A stretch of DNA of 64,000 bases. Origin: Aphelocoma coerulescens (taxonomy: Eukaryota > Chordata > Aves > Passeriformes > Corvidae). Within the stretch, counting starts at the first letter, position 1. Each line of letters starts with the position of its first letter. The position numbers and the translations under genes were made by a program. This document shows, piece after piece, positions 49,458 through 61,779 of the stretch. The notes under the pieces are model-generated. The model was not told the DNA's origin, made no database searches, and was given only the letters and a program-made list of their open reading frames with translations. Where the stretch lies: NCBI RefSeq assembly GCF_041296385.1, contig NC_091019.1, positions 10,253,264 through 10,317,263 on the forward strand, read 5' to 3'.

Positions 49458-52400
49458 TTAATAATCTCATCACATCATAGAGGCTTCAATTTACCAACAG
49501 AAATAGTCAGAGCATTTCAATGTGTGAGACAAAAATATTGATTGATACAAGGAGAAAAGTCTTCAGTATTGAATATTAGATCCTCCCTATTATTCAATAT
49601 ATAGGGCCCAGCTTTCAAAGTTCTCTGAATGCAGCAAGCATTTTCTTCTATTATAACAGTGAAGTTTGGCAAGATTTACAGATTTTAATGAGGGAGTGAG
49701 GCATAGAAAACACTACATAAAAGAGAGCCAGCAGTGCTGAACATAGGCAAAATATTTATACACCTGACATATTGCAGGTATACACAAACACACTCTACTC
49801 CTTGTTGGAGGCAGCTAATAGAGCCCTCCAAAATACAACTTGCTCTCCACAGGGCCAGAGAAAACTTGTAGCTATCCAGAATATACTATGCAAATAAAAA
49901 CAAGATAAACACAGTTCTTTTGGTGGGGAACCAATAGAAGAATAGATAGGCATGGGTCCAAATCTGAGAAAAAATTGTATACTCCCACTGACTTCAAATC
50001 CTTATAAGCTCAGAAGAGGGCAGGTCTGGATTAAAGTCTGGAAACTAAATGCTGTACACTGCATATAACCCCTGTTTTATTTTCATATTTTGAAGTGTCA
50101 AAGCTTTTAAAAATGCAAATCTTTATCAACATTTAAAATACTTAATACCTTAGCTATTGAGTGCAATTGTAATTTAGTGACCAGTTATAAAGTTGGATTT
50201 TCATTCCAAACAGTTTAAATACCAACTTTCAGCTATAAAATTATATAGATTATTGTAGTATGGATTATTTACTATATCAGAACAAGTGAAACCAAACTAT
50301 ACTGCAGATACACCAACATTATCCAAAATACATGCATTACCCTGTATAAAAGAAGGGCTAGTGCAGATGTAGAGCACCTTTCCTTCACACTTTTAAGTTT
50401 GTATTCATTTACAGATGTGCCGCCACCACCACATTTTTCAGCTGTAATTGGCTGACCAACAGCGAGGCAGCTCTGTACTGCAGCTCAATTCAGAATCCTT
50501 CCAGCCTTCCAATGAATGGAGAAAAAGAAGGAGAAGGGGGAAAAAAAGGTTTGAATAAGTTAAAAGAACCAGAAAATTCAACAATGTGTCACAAATAGAG
50601 AGGTCATTATGCCTGGATAACCCAGGATATTAACAGTTGCAGAAAGTGAAACACTATCCACAACTTAGCAGTCAATGAGCCCTGCTCAGAACCAGTGATC
50701 TGCTGTACAACAAGGGTGGCATTTTACAGTTCAGTGAAAAATGGAACAGACCCTTGATATCTTCATTTGTCCTTTTTCTGTGCATATTTCACAGTGCAAC
50801 GATTTAGGGTCCATAACGTGTCACTTGTTATAACTACAGAGTTTACTTGAAATATGTATGCACAGAAAAAAAAAGTTCAGTGAACTGCAATGATTGCAAC
50901 AAATCTATAGTCATTGAGCCAATATAAAGTTTTACTCCAAGTCTGAAACAATGTTAGTTAAATGTGCCAAAAGTCCAGTTTGAATTATTTTTGCTTTCAA
51001 TGTGCACATTTACTACAGAGGTACATCACTTAAACCTTTGCTACAGGTCAACAGCTCAAAAATATTTTTTAATTAAACCCCATTTTAAGATAGGAATGGC
51101 TACAGCAATAATGTAATTAAAGTGTTTTGTCTTCAACATTTTACTACACTGAGTATAAAGTGAGAAAAATTAGGAATGGAGGGAATTATTTTTATAAAAG
51201 ACACTGCCAGTGACAAGTGTCAACATTGCATATTTCAGTCCTTCTTAGAAAATGCCACTAACAGCTATTCTAGATTGGGAATACTGGTGGGTATTTCTAT
51301 ATATATTTCTAAGAACATTTTCTGCTTGTACATTTTTTCTGCACAACCATGAATAAACATTCTGAACCACTGATTAAGAGGTAACATTAGGAAAATGTCA
51401 GTCTGCAAAGATAGTTTACAATTTCTAAGAAAAATTCACTGTATGAATACACCTGGAAATGTTTCAGATAACATCTTGTGACAGAACAGCAAGGGACAAA
51501 AACAATTATAATTGAAGTGTACTGTGTAGTGCAGAATGCCAGCAAAACATTATTTTGTTCAATTAAGCATGAAAATAAATGTTTCAGCAGCATATACAAG
51601 AACTGGACTATATGATTTTACAGGTTCTGATAAAGATGTGTATCTAAACTTCCACAAGTATTCCACTGTCTTCTGCTACCTGAGGCCAGAAATGGAAACA
51701 TCTTAATTTTGTCCTGAATTGCTGGTTTGACCACAAAAGGAAATACCAAAAATCACAAAAATACCAGTTTCATGAGTTTTCCATACAAAAACATTTTAGG
51801 TGGATTCCAAGGAGCCTTCAGACTGTCTTGTGCTGATGTAACTCAACTTCTGAGGGTCCTATGTTCAATTTCATCTTCCTGGTACATGCTTTGTATATGG
51901 GTTGGTTTTCATAACTCCATAAATAAAAGTTTTCATGTGAGAAAAAAGACAGGTGAATCTCAGTTAAGCAGAATATTAAGACGAAAAAGGAGTCCTTGAA
52001 TTAATAGGGGGAAAGCTTTTAAACACAAATGTTAGTATTTTCATTACTCAAAGACTACTGATCATATCATACTCAAGTCTGTTATGGATAACATATTTGG
52101 AGAATGAAATGAGACATTGTATCTTGGAACCATAAAAAGACCTGTATTACCAGATGAACTCTTTCAAAGACAAATTTATAAAATAAATCATCTACTAAAA
52201 TGAGTTCAAGTCATTTTGCCAATAGCACTAGACACTCCAGTAAATTGTTGCCTTTTTCTTTTTTTAAGTAAAAAATAAAAGAAAAAGAAAAAAGATTGTG
52301 CTTTTCAAAAATCTATCAATATCTAGATTTAATAGGATTATTAGAAACTAATCCAGTTTACTTTATGTGTTTCAAGAGTACTATGACTCTCCCTCTTAAA

Positions 52401-52624
52401 TTGCAGGAAGAATGTAACTAAAAATATATTTAGAAAGCACATACACTGAGGTTTCAGGAATGGACTTTAGATGGTCAGTTATGTGAGGTCAACAAGGAGA
52501 ATGTTTTCATTTAGGTGTATCGGTACAAAAGTTCTCCTAATAGCAGAAATAAACAATTTGGAGTTTAACTAAATTCTGCAAATCCCTTAGACACATAACT
52601 TGCTGTGTGCACAAGTCACTCACA

Positions 52625-52634
52625 CCCCCCCCCC
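52625..52634. repeat. C10 homopolymer
   Basis: Ten consecutive C residues following CACA. Likely length-polymorphic or error-prone in sequencing. Confidence 0.9.
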
Positions 52635-52744
52635 AGAACAAGCTATTTGTCCTGTAATTCTTGGCAGGTATCAAAACTCCAACTAATAGTTAGTGTAACG
52701 CTATCCCAGGCTAAAACAGCTAATTGGGTAAATACTCCTTGTGC

Positions 52745-53063
52745 TGAGTGAATGATGTGCTACTTACAGTATCAGCACCTCCCTTCAGATGGATCCCCGC
52801 AGCAGGAGGAGCTCACATCGAGCAGGGAAGGTGGCGATATGTTAATGCACTTGATGAGTGGGGAAAGGTTCTGTTGTTGCCAGACCTTTGACTTGAACTT
52901 GATAGGGCTGATTTGGCATTCGGCAACTGGTTACATTCATCAGGAGGTGAAGCTGCACAACAAAGATAATGTGGTGGAAGCAATTAGTATTCACAACATC
53001 AATAATAGGTCTTCAGCATTTGACCGTGGGCTAAGCAAAGCTTTAATCATATCTGGTATGTAA
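52745..53063. promoter_or_regulatory. candidate conserved block, coding status unclear
   Basis: The plus strand is open for 103 codons (52752-53063) and the block ends ATATCTG/GTATGTAA, a donor-like border, while the upstream border CTACTTACAG has a poor pyrimidine tract. The encoded peptide shows no family signature. The DNA itself is rich in enhancer-type words (TTAATGCACTTGATGAGTG, CAACAAAGATAATG, GCAATTAGTATTCAC, TTTAATCATATC). The balance of evidence favours a conserved non-coding element over an exon, but neither is proven. Confidence 0.35.
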
Positions 53064-53551
53064 CATGCTTTTTAAAAACAAAATCACAAAACTATTTTGA
53101 TTTTATGCTGAAATATCACCTGGTTTTCATGTAGAATTTCTTGTTTAAATGTACTCTAGGTTTTTGTTTAATATTCACAAATATATATTCCAAGGCTTTT
53201 ACAAGCTTTCAATGAGGTTAAATACATTTGTTTCAACTGAAGTGCATGATAAAGTGGCATAAGCCAGGTTTCTCCTCTTCTTCAAGAGTTCATTTGAAGT
53301 TCTTCACATTTGCAATTTATGGCATTTGATTCTGCTATATTGTTCAGTGAGGGGAAGTCAAGAAGACGACAGCAGTGGTAATTTCTGTCCTATTTCCATC
53401 TCTCCAACAGGGTCCCTGCCAAGAAATAAAATTATCACTCCATGCTAGCTGGTAACTTGGTATCCAGGATCCTGTCTTGACCCTTCTCCCTAGAATTTGA
53501 ATCTCAACTCTCATTCGAATTCACTCCCTCTGTTGTCTGTCAAGAGAACAG

Positions 53552-53635
53552 TCAGCAATTCCCCTCGTTTCATCAGCAATTCTCCCTGTTTGGTCAGTAA
53601 TTCTCTACATTTGTTCAGAAATACTCCCTGTTTGG
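53552..53635. repeat. 21-bp minisatellite, four copies
   Basis: Four head-to-tail 21-bp units begin at 53552, 53573, 53594 and 53615, each of the form TCAGNAATTCTCCCTGTTTGG with point differences. Because the unit is a multiple of three it keeps one frame open as a seven-residue repeat (SNSPCLV-like), which accounts for the open frame around it. A weaker fifth unit may precede 53552. Confidence 0.92.
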
Positions 53636-53818
53636 TCCATGTGGGCAGTTCAAGGTATGGCAAAGGCCCTGCTTTACCCCGTTCATGTGTTGGCAGAGTA
53701 GAAAGCCCACAGGGAAAAGGAGGATTTCATCAGCTCCATTGCTTCAGAAAATGTTTCATCAAGAAAATGCTTCTGTAAGTCTGTGAAGAGAAATGGGAGA
53801 AAAAAAAAAAATATTAAG

Positions 53819-54161
53819 TCACAGAATCATTCATGGTGCAAAGGACTTTAGGAGTTTATCTACTCCAAAGTCCTTTTCAGAGCTGGGGCAGCACTGACTT
53901 CAAGCCTGGTTCCTCAGTGGTGGGTTCTTTCAGATCCTGAGAACCTCCAAGGACTGAGATTCCATAACCCTTTTGGTGCTGTGTTTCAATGTTTAATCCT
54001 TAATGGGAACACTTTCTATCCTACATCACTAAACCTCCTCTTTCAAATTATGACCCTTGCCTTTCATTCCCCCAGCATGGACCTCTGAAGAGCCTGTGGA
54101 TTCCTCTCACTATTAACCTCCTATAGGTATTGCAAGGCTGCTATTAGGTGTTCCAAAGCCA
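53819..54161 (-). mobile_element. CR1 LINE 3' fragment, minus orientation, old
   Basis: The plus strand begins TCACAGAATCATTCATGGTGCAAAGGAC (the reverse complement of a CR1 tail region) and continues with GGTTCCTCAG, CTCCAAGGACTGAGATTCCATAACCC, CCTCTGAAGAGCCTGTGGATTCC and CTCCTATAGGTATTGCAAGGCTGCTATTAGGTGTTCCAAAGCC. These follow the order of a CR1 3' region with heavy divergence. It is 5'-truncated at about 54161. Confidence 0.8.
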
Positions 54162-54697
54162 TCCAATGAAACGTGACAGGAACACGGGGCTGAATGACAG
54201 AGGGAAAAAAACTTAGAAATTAAAGCTAGTAATTGAATCTTGACTTTGAACAAAAAAGTTATTTGGAATAGAATCCTAGAGTCAAGTGAATGCTGTGCTA
54301 ACTTTAGTCTTCTCTAGAAACACTCACTGACCTAGGAAATTTACCAGAACATCTGAATAGTTTTAAAGAGGTATTTTAAGTGAATAATGTTTAAAATAAG
54401 ACAGGGGTGGTTGCAATTTCAAACAGGTTTGTAGTTTAGGAATTGTCTGATATTCAGTTGTTTTGTTTCTATTCTTTATGGTATTTACAGGGCATTCATA
54501 AGGACAGTGAATTGCCTGAAATTCTATTTTCTGCCATGTCTTTTTCAAGAAAGATTAGTTAGAAGTTTTCAGTTCTATCTTTACTTTCCTTATGACTGCT
54601 TTCTGTCATCAACTTACACTTCCATGACCACAAGGCTTAGACATGACAGTTCCTTCCAAGCATAGTAAAGGTTTCTCTGTCACTGGACCAGAGTACA

Positions 54698-54857
54698 GGG
54701 AAGGAAGGAAGGAAGGAAGGAAGGAAGGAAGGAAGGAAGGAAGGAAGGAAGGAAGGAAGGAAGGAAGGAAGGAAGGAAGGAAGGAAGGAAGGAAGGAAGG
54801 AAGGAAGGAAGGAAGGAAGGAAGGAAGGAAGGAAGGAAGGAAGGAAGGAAGGAAGGG
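54698..54857. repeat. long perfect (GGAA)n tetranucleotide repeat
   Basis: About 40 uninterrupted GGAA units (160 bp). In one frame it reads as a repeated Arg-Lys-Glu-Gly string, which explains the open frame there. GGAA is also the ETS-family core, and long GGAA microsatellites are known in human biology to be bound by ETS fusion proteins. There is no evidence of such use here. Length in the assembly may be approximate. Confidence 0.98.
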
Positions 54858-57800
54858 CTTATTTACACTAGAAGCATTTTAAGATCATTTTTCCCCATGA
54901 TGACTTTTAAAATCATCACATTGGCAAAATTATAGGAACTAGAGCTTACCTCATCGCAATTAAACTAAGGAGTATCATTTTATGATATCTTCTTTCTGTC
55001 TTAGCCTATTTTTCCTGCCTATTATAAACTCCCATGTTATAATATTGAATTTTCTTTGAAATTCAAATCAATCCAGCCTTTTTAACTTTGAAGAATCCAC
55101 CCTGGTTGTTTTGAGAGAAATATGCAAAATCCAGCAAGAGTTCAATACAGTGGAAGTAGAGTGAGCTCTCGTTGTTGCTCTTCCATGGGCATTTCAAAAA
55201 TTACTATTAACTTTGTTTTGGGGGGGCCTAAAATTTTGCAGTTAATTTTACAGCTTGTTCAAGACCAGCATCCCATCAATTACAGGGGAATTAGATGAGA
55301 TAGAACAGTCAACATTGCAAACAAAGCTGAAAAAGTTTGTGAAGTTTGCAAACAGAAAGAAAAATTACACAGATTGTTTTATTGTGCCATGCAAAACTGT
55401 TGTATCACACATCACAAACAGGGTGCCATTATGAGACTTCTGGGTTTCCCTTAAGTATTAGCAAGATAATCAAATTCTCTTAAATTAATTTTTAAAACTT
55501 AGAAAAGAGAATAAGGCTTCTAATAAAAGCCTACAGGGAAAAAAATAATCACAGAATAAAAAGGATTTGTTCACTATTTCACTAAGCAAAACCTTGTAAT
55601 ATTACAAAATATCGGGGGGGAAAGGCTTCATAAAGAATGCCAGTGCAGTCAAATCAAAACTGGAGGCAGTAAAAGTTTTTTCATCTTATTTTTTTATATT
55701 AACAAAAACTCATTCTAATAAAAATAGTTCGACAAAGTATTCATAGTAAAGGACTAAAGCACTACTTAATGTGTGTAACTCATAAATGGGTCTGAATTAT
55801 TTTCCTCTATTATGCTTTCTTCTACTCAAAATACCTTGACTATTGAATGGTTATACATAAAATACAACAGCATGATGGAAAATCAGACTGGAATTATGCA
55901 AAACACTGAAAATTTCCCAGTATGAATTAAAGAAATTAGTAATCTTTAGGGAGAAATTTAAATTGTTCCACATTCTGCAAAAGATCAAGAACACGGAAGT
56001 GTACACAACAATGCTTCTAAATCTTAGCAGAGATAGACTGCTGAACTCTACAAAACCCAAACCCCCAAAATAACTCTCCCTCCAGGCCTCTAAAAAAACC
56101 CCAAAACAGCTGATAAATTCCGAGAGATTATATCAGCTGATGATTTTCTGTCCCAACTTGCTGGTTTGGAGATGATCTCTCTCAGTGATAAAAGGACAAC
56201 AGGCTGTAATTGTCAAGGTTAGCTACAATCCCAGGCTTATACACAAGGATTATACATCCTGAATTCTCCTCTGCTGGATAGGTTTTATTTGGCAATAAAA
56301 GATTAAAAGTAACAGCCAGGGGTTCAGCTCTAATACCTAAATCTGAAGACGTTTTTAAAGTACACACATCCAGAACATGCATCTGAGCCGTTTCCCCTGT
56401 GTAATCCTCTTAGTGTTTTCTGTACCTCACTGAACTTTAAGCTTCTGAGAATAAAAATGTACTGTATCTGGCACCTTTATCCTAAATTTAGCTTCAAAGG
56501 GCCCCTCTTGAAGATACCACATCACAATTTATGATATAGTGTTCATTCCAAATGCAAAATTGTTGGATCCATTCATCCTGTTTTCTAATATCAAAGCCGG
56601 AATATACAAGCACAATTTCTGTGTTTAAGTTTGTATTAGCTATTCCTTTCATGTTATAATATATTTGAACTTGGAATATTCAGATGTTCCAGATCATAAA
56701 ATGGCTCTGAGAGACATTAGATCACTGTGAGCTGACAGAATATAAAACCACTGCACCAATAAACAGTGTTAAATTTGACTATTTTGAAAAAATTGCTAAG
56801 CAAATTACCATTCAGTTTCCAAGATGAGGTTGGGTAAAACTCAAGTCTTCAAGTCATGGACGTACTAATCACTTCATCTCCTGCATGCACCCTCCTTGTG
56901 CCCCACCTAGAAACAGAACCAGGAGTCCCAGTGCTGCCCACCAAAGTTGTACAGTAATGGAATCAGACTGGGAATTTCTCCTAAACAGATTGTGTTGCTG
57001 TGGCCATAGTGACAAACTGCTGGGTAGAGACCCTCTAACCAAAGTCATGGACATTCTTCCAAGACAAGTCAGCTGGCTTCTCCACTGTGGTCAGGAACAG
57101 CCATGGAAGTAAGGGTCACTTCAGATCACTTGAGATATCAACCTCTGAGCCAACCCAGCTCTCCAGCTGATGATGAGAAATAAACATCAATGGAGTGTGT
57201 TGCAGGAAACCTGTCCAGAAATTTACTTTAGGATGAAATTGATAGCCCTTTACAAATGTGTACTCACCTCAATTAAACACAGAAGTAGTCCAGATAACCC
57301 ACAGTAGATAACTACTTTATGCCATTATTGTTACCAATTCTAGTTCAGTACCGGTTCTTAGGGATAAATGGCCTCTTTATTTGACATGAGTTTAATTTGT
57401 ACCTAAGAATCATTGTGACTACTTGTTACACACACAAGTATGAGGTTAAATAATCATATAAAAACCAAATCCGCTTGTGCAAACTTCAACTATTCTTTAA
57501 AAAGCCAGCCAGTGAGCAACAGCAACGAAAGACTTAAAGATAAATTTAGGTTATTACTGTTGTAGATAATTGTCTTTCTTGGCTAGTACTTAAGACTCAA
57601 TATGTACATTTAACAGTATTTAATATAGACCCTAATTCTGCAAACGCACATACACTTATGGCTGCTTGTTCTGACCACAGCAGCATTGTCCTGGAATCAA
57701 GTGAAGCTGATAGAATACCCAGTGCTGCCTGCTCAGAACTTGGAAGTGCAAGCACCACAGGATCGAGGTTGTACCAGAGACAAAAGTGCACATAAGACAT

Positions 57801-58180
57801 CATAAGGCATTAATAAACTCATGTAGCCTCAGGTTTATCCTATTGGCATTTTTTACTTAAAATACATTTTAGCAAATTTCAAAACAAGTGTCATTTTTTT
57901 TCTCAATTTCCAGTAAGCACTGAGTTGAAATAACCTACTAAACTGTTGTAAACAGGAATGGAGATCATATTCCTATTTATTGTAGGACACATCCTGTTAT
58001 AAGAAGGCTGCAGTAAGATGACTTTTTCATCAGATTTTCATTTCTTTAACAGGTATAATAATTAGTGGCATTGTGCTACATTCTTACCAGTCAGCAATTA
58101 TCTCCAATAGGGAAAATCATTCTCAACACTAGCTTTTCAATGTTTGAATTTTTTTCTTTTAAGTCTCTTTCCCCCACCCT
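54858..58180. other. unannotated non-coding DNA
   Basis: AT-rich with no recognised exon or transposon. G-runs occur at 55220-55226 and 55614-55620. A moderately GC-richer patch at 56860-57120 carries open frames on both strands but no splice-bounded or family-like segment. Confidence 0.55.
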
Positions 58181-58189
58181 GTTCCTCTA

Positions 58190-58430
58190 AGCCCAATTAC
58201 TCTATTATATCAGAGAACTTTGACAAAGTAGTAATTAATGCACTTGTCACATCCAATCAGCAAATAAAAATTAGGACTCAGAAAAGTTGTATAAATAAAC
58301 TGTAACATCACTGTTTCCAGCCGCAGTTGCTCTGCCAAAGGTCGTCCTCAGAACATGATTTAAGGGAGACCTGGATATAGAAATAACATCAAAGCTGACC
58401 TTTGAGTAAAATCAAACAGCTGCAAAGCCA
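58190..58430. promoter_or_regulatory. candidate conserved non-coding block
   Basis: A unique block carrying TTTGACAAAG, AGTAATTAATGCACTTG, ATCCAATCAGC (CCAAT-type) and GTATAAATAAACTG (TATA-like, near 58290), followed by CAGCCGCAGTTGC. The TATA-like word about 30 bp upstream of the GC-richer piece could mark a minor promoter, but no exon was found downstream. Confidence 0.3.
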
Positions 58431-61089
58431 GTAATGAGATTATCCACACAGAGCCCTACACATGGCAGTGAGTGCTCTGCAGAGGGAATTAAGAAAGGAA
58501 ATACCAACACCTGTACTGTGTTTTTATATGGTGGACAGAAAACTCACAACCTGACACTTGTCTGGGATTAGTTCACTTGCTTCCAACTCAGACACCCTCC
58601 CAGCAGCCAGATTTTGTCTTTTTTAACCTATAGGTTATGGGGAGTAGTTCAATGTTATTGATATCTTTGTGCTAGATTTATACTGTCAGAAATAAAAACT
58701 GTTTGTAAAGAGACAGATTTGATCTGTATGGTGTTTACACTGATGATAAAGGTGAAGATTAGCTACTATTCATGATCTATAAACATTATAAATGTCTTTA
58801 GGAACTTATGACTATTTTAACATTATTTACCTGAATACAATGAAGAAATATCCACTGAAAACTGTTAGTGTTCAGTGACCTATTATACAGTTATATATCT
58901 GAAAATATTCAGTCTGTTAGAAAAGAAAAGGAGGAACAACGTGCTCTCTTTTAATTAAAGGATATTTTAAGAGAACTTGTCTTAAAATTCTTTGATTAGT
59001 TTCAGACACAAGTCAGAGGTATGAAAACTATAATTCAGATGAATTTTAAAAACTAATTTTCTACGTCTTTTCCTTCGACATTTTCCACTGTGTACATTTT
59101 ATTGTATTTTGTGCATAAATTACTTCCACCATGCTGGTATTTATTTTCCTGTTGTGGATTTGGGTATTTCAGGCAGATAATCAGAAAGTAAATGCTTTGG
59201 GAGCTTCTTTGGGTTTTTGGGTGAGGAGGCTTTTTGTTTGTTTTTAAATCCTCTTTTTTTCCTTGTGATTATGTAGTATGTTTGTTTGATTTTTACTGCA
59301 GGGATATTGAGATAGGAGCCTAACTTAAAAACCAAACAAACCCAATTTTAATTAAAGTTTCACTGTGGTGAAATTAGCCAGTATTAGTTGTCAGTTTGAC
59401 TTTATAGGAAGATTCAATGGACTGAAATATAATTTCATAACACACTAAAAGAAACCCAATAAAATGGGTAAAATATCAATTTATAAATTGTACAAAATAA
59501 AATAAGTTATTTGCTCAATACATTGCTTTCCTTCTGAGTAAACCAATCATAAACTGATGGGAGAAGAGGGGAGAGAGACAGAGTAAAACTGCTTTTGAAA
59601 TTAGGATACTGTAACTACTCATTATAAATCATGTAATAGTCCACGTCTGATTTTCCATTGAATTATGAACTCATGTATTTTATTGGTTTAATGCAGGTCA
59701 TTTGAGTATGGATAAAAGAAGAGCCAAAGCAATCATTTCCTGATGTACAAAAGAGTCAAATTAGCTTATATCAAGTACGGAAGTTAAATAAATTATGTGT
59801 TTCAGTTAGAATCTTCTCTGAACAGTGACTGGAAGATTTGCCACTGAGTAATTTTCAGCTTACTTTCCAGTTCTAATTGATTCCAAATTTACCCAGAGTA
59901 TTACTGAATCTAGATGTAGGACAGGCATTACGGAAAAAAAACTCAATTAAGTTGATCACTGCTGTGGTCAAATATCCAGATCACAGCCAGGTTTTTAAAG
60001 GTCTAGAGATTCAGACAAGTACCAAGGAGTACTTTTTTCAAAAGTGTCTCATCACTTAACACATTTAATTTCACCAGGTGTAGGCATTTCACTGTAATAC
60101 TAAAAATTAGCAAACAAAAAATCCCCACAAAAATAAAACAAACCCTCAAGTGCCTCACCCCTCAGAGTGACATTTTCATCTAAATGGAATACCCTACAAA
60201 ATTATTTAATTGTTTCTCCTGTGCCCTGAACCTGCTTTCATCCAAGATTTTAAGAAATTAGCTTTGCTTTGATGTTTTTCTTCACTTTCATTCAGCTTCT
60301 GAGTAACAATGAAGATAACTAGTGTATGCTTCCATTTCATCTTAAGAAAGCAGTTTATATGTTTCAGCCAAAATATTAAATAATTTGATTAAATAGTTCT
60401 AAGGCTGGTAAAACACACATTTAAAAAGGTATTGGGGCTAAAAAAATTCTAACATTTAAAATTGAAAAAAAAAAAGCATGTTATTTCTGCATGGTAGAAG
60501 GGACATTTAAATCCACGTACAAAGTATTCTTCACACCTCAGAACTGATACCTTCACTGCAAGACATCACAGTCCTGGGTTTCCAAAGTTAATTTGTGATC
60601 CAATAAAACTGAGAGTTTGTAATTTTTCCTCTAGAGATATGAAGGGTATTTTAGTATCATGTGATATTAAACAAAAGTTTGTATATAACTAAAATTTTCT
60701 TTCACTATTCCATTGACATATCACTTTCTGAAAGTTGTGATGATTTATGGCTTTTTTTAGCTAAAAATTATTACTAAAGCCAAACCCAAATTTCTGACTG
60801 ATTGTAATTAAACACAGATTTTGCAAATCAGATTAGGGAATCCTAATAAAAAATAATCCTAAAATGTTAAAGCGAACAACACGGAATTTATGAGTCTTCA
60901 AATTAGTTTTAGGCATGAGCCTAGAAGTTTCTTGTCAATATGCAAGATCAAGACACGTAGCACAGCAATGAGTTAACAGTGCCTATAGATTTGTCCTTAG
61001 GAAATCAATAAATCTATGCAAATAAAAGATATATTGAAGGAAATAAACACATGTCAGCCATGATAAGGATGTAACACAGCTTGGATATA
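58431..61089. other. unannotated non-coding DNA
   Basis: AT-rich sequence with short A runs (about 60465-60475). No exon, RNA gene or transposon was recognised. Confidence 0.55.
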
Positions 61090-61680
61090 TCCCGAGGAGG
61101 GAAAGGAAAAAGCTTTGGTAGGCCAATCTTTATAAAGCTTTACCAATTTAGCTTGCTTTCTACTCTTATTGGTGCTTAAGAGGTTAAGACTTTATTTGTG
61201 AAAACAGAGAGAGAGAGTGGGGAATCGTGTTGTCTGGAGCTTCCTAAGTCTTGCTTAAGATCCTTTTCAATTACCATCCATTTCTCCTTTAAAAAGGGAC
61301 AAAAAAATAGAGGAGTGGAAGCAGGTCAGGGCAGCCTGTGACAATGACAGTGTGATGGGCTCGGGCCCCCCGTGGCGTTTCCATCTGCTATCATTAAGGT
61401 GACTATTCAGACATGAAAAAATCCCTCTCGCTGTGCTGACAGGCAGACATCAAGAACTATGACAAGGCATTAAGACAGAAAGTAGAGACAGAGATGTCAT
61501 ATCCCGCAAACAATCCTGCCTCAAACAAGACCTCTAAAATTTTATTGGAAATTAAAATCAAAATCAAAGGGCTTTTACCTGGGGGTTATCAAACTTCCCC
61601 TCGCATTAGTTTGCCATCGAGGATGCTGCTGACAGCCACAGACACACTTAGCTCCTACCTGTAGTCTCTACCAATAAGAA
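61090..61680. promoter_or_regulatory. candidate conserved non-coding block beside a CpG island
   Basis: A non-repetitive stretch with repeated TGACAG words (MEIS/TGIF type, at 61345, 61437 and 61631), CTTTATAAAGCTTTA near 61130, TATCATTAAGGTGAC near 61390 and GGGGGTTATCAAACTTCC near 61582. It contains no convincing open frame and directly precedes the CpG island at 61.8 kb. This motif-rich, single-copy composition is typical of developmental enhancers or promoter-proximal conserved elements. Conservation has not been tested. Confidence 0.38.
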
Positions 61681-61779
61681 ACACAATTTTAAATGGTTTT
61701 CTCTTTTCTCACTCTTCGATTAAAGCAGAGTTTTAATTTCTGCCCTTTTCCCTCCAGGAAGCTGAGCGGTAAGAGCAAG

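Larger units (their letters stand above)
47641..52744. other. unannotated non-coding DNA
   Basis: No exon recognised. A (TA)n tract lies at 49439-49457 and a C10 run at 52625-52634. A block around 50400-50520 (CCGCCACCACCACATTTTTCAGCTGTAATTGGCTGACC) contains an inverted CCAAT word and E-box CAGCTG and could be a weak regulatory element. Confidence 0.5.

Noticed and set aside
54643..54882. 79-codon frame with an Arg-Lys-Glu-Gly repeat
   Set aside because: Pure translation of the (GGAA)n microsatellite.
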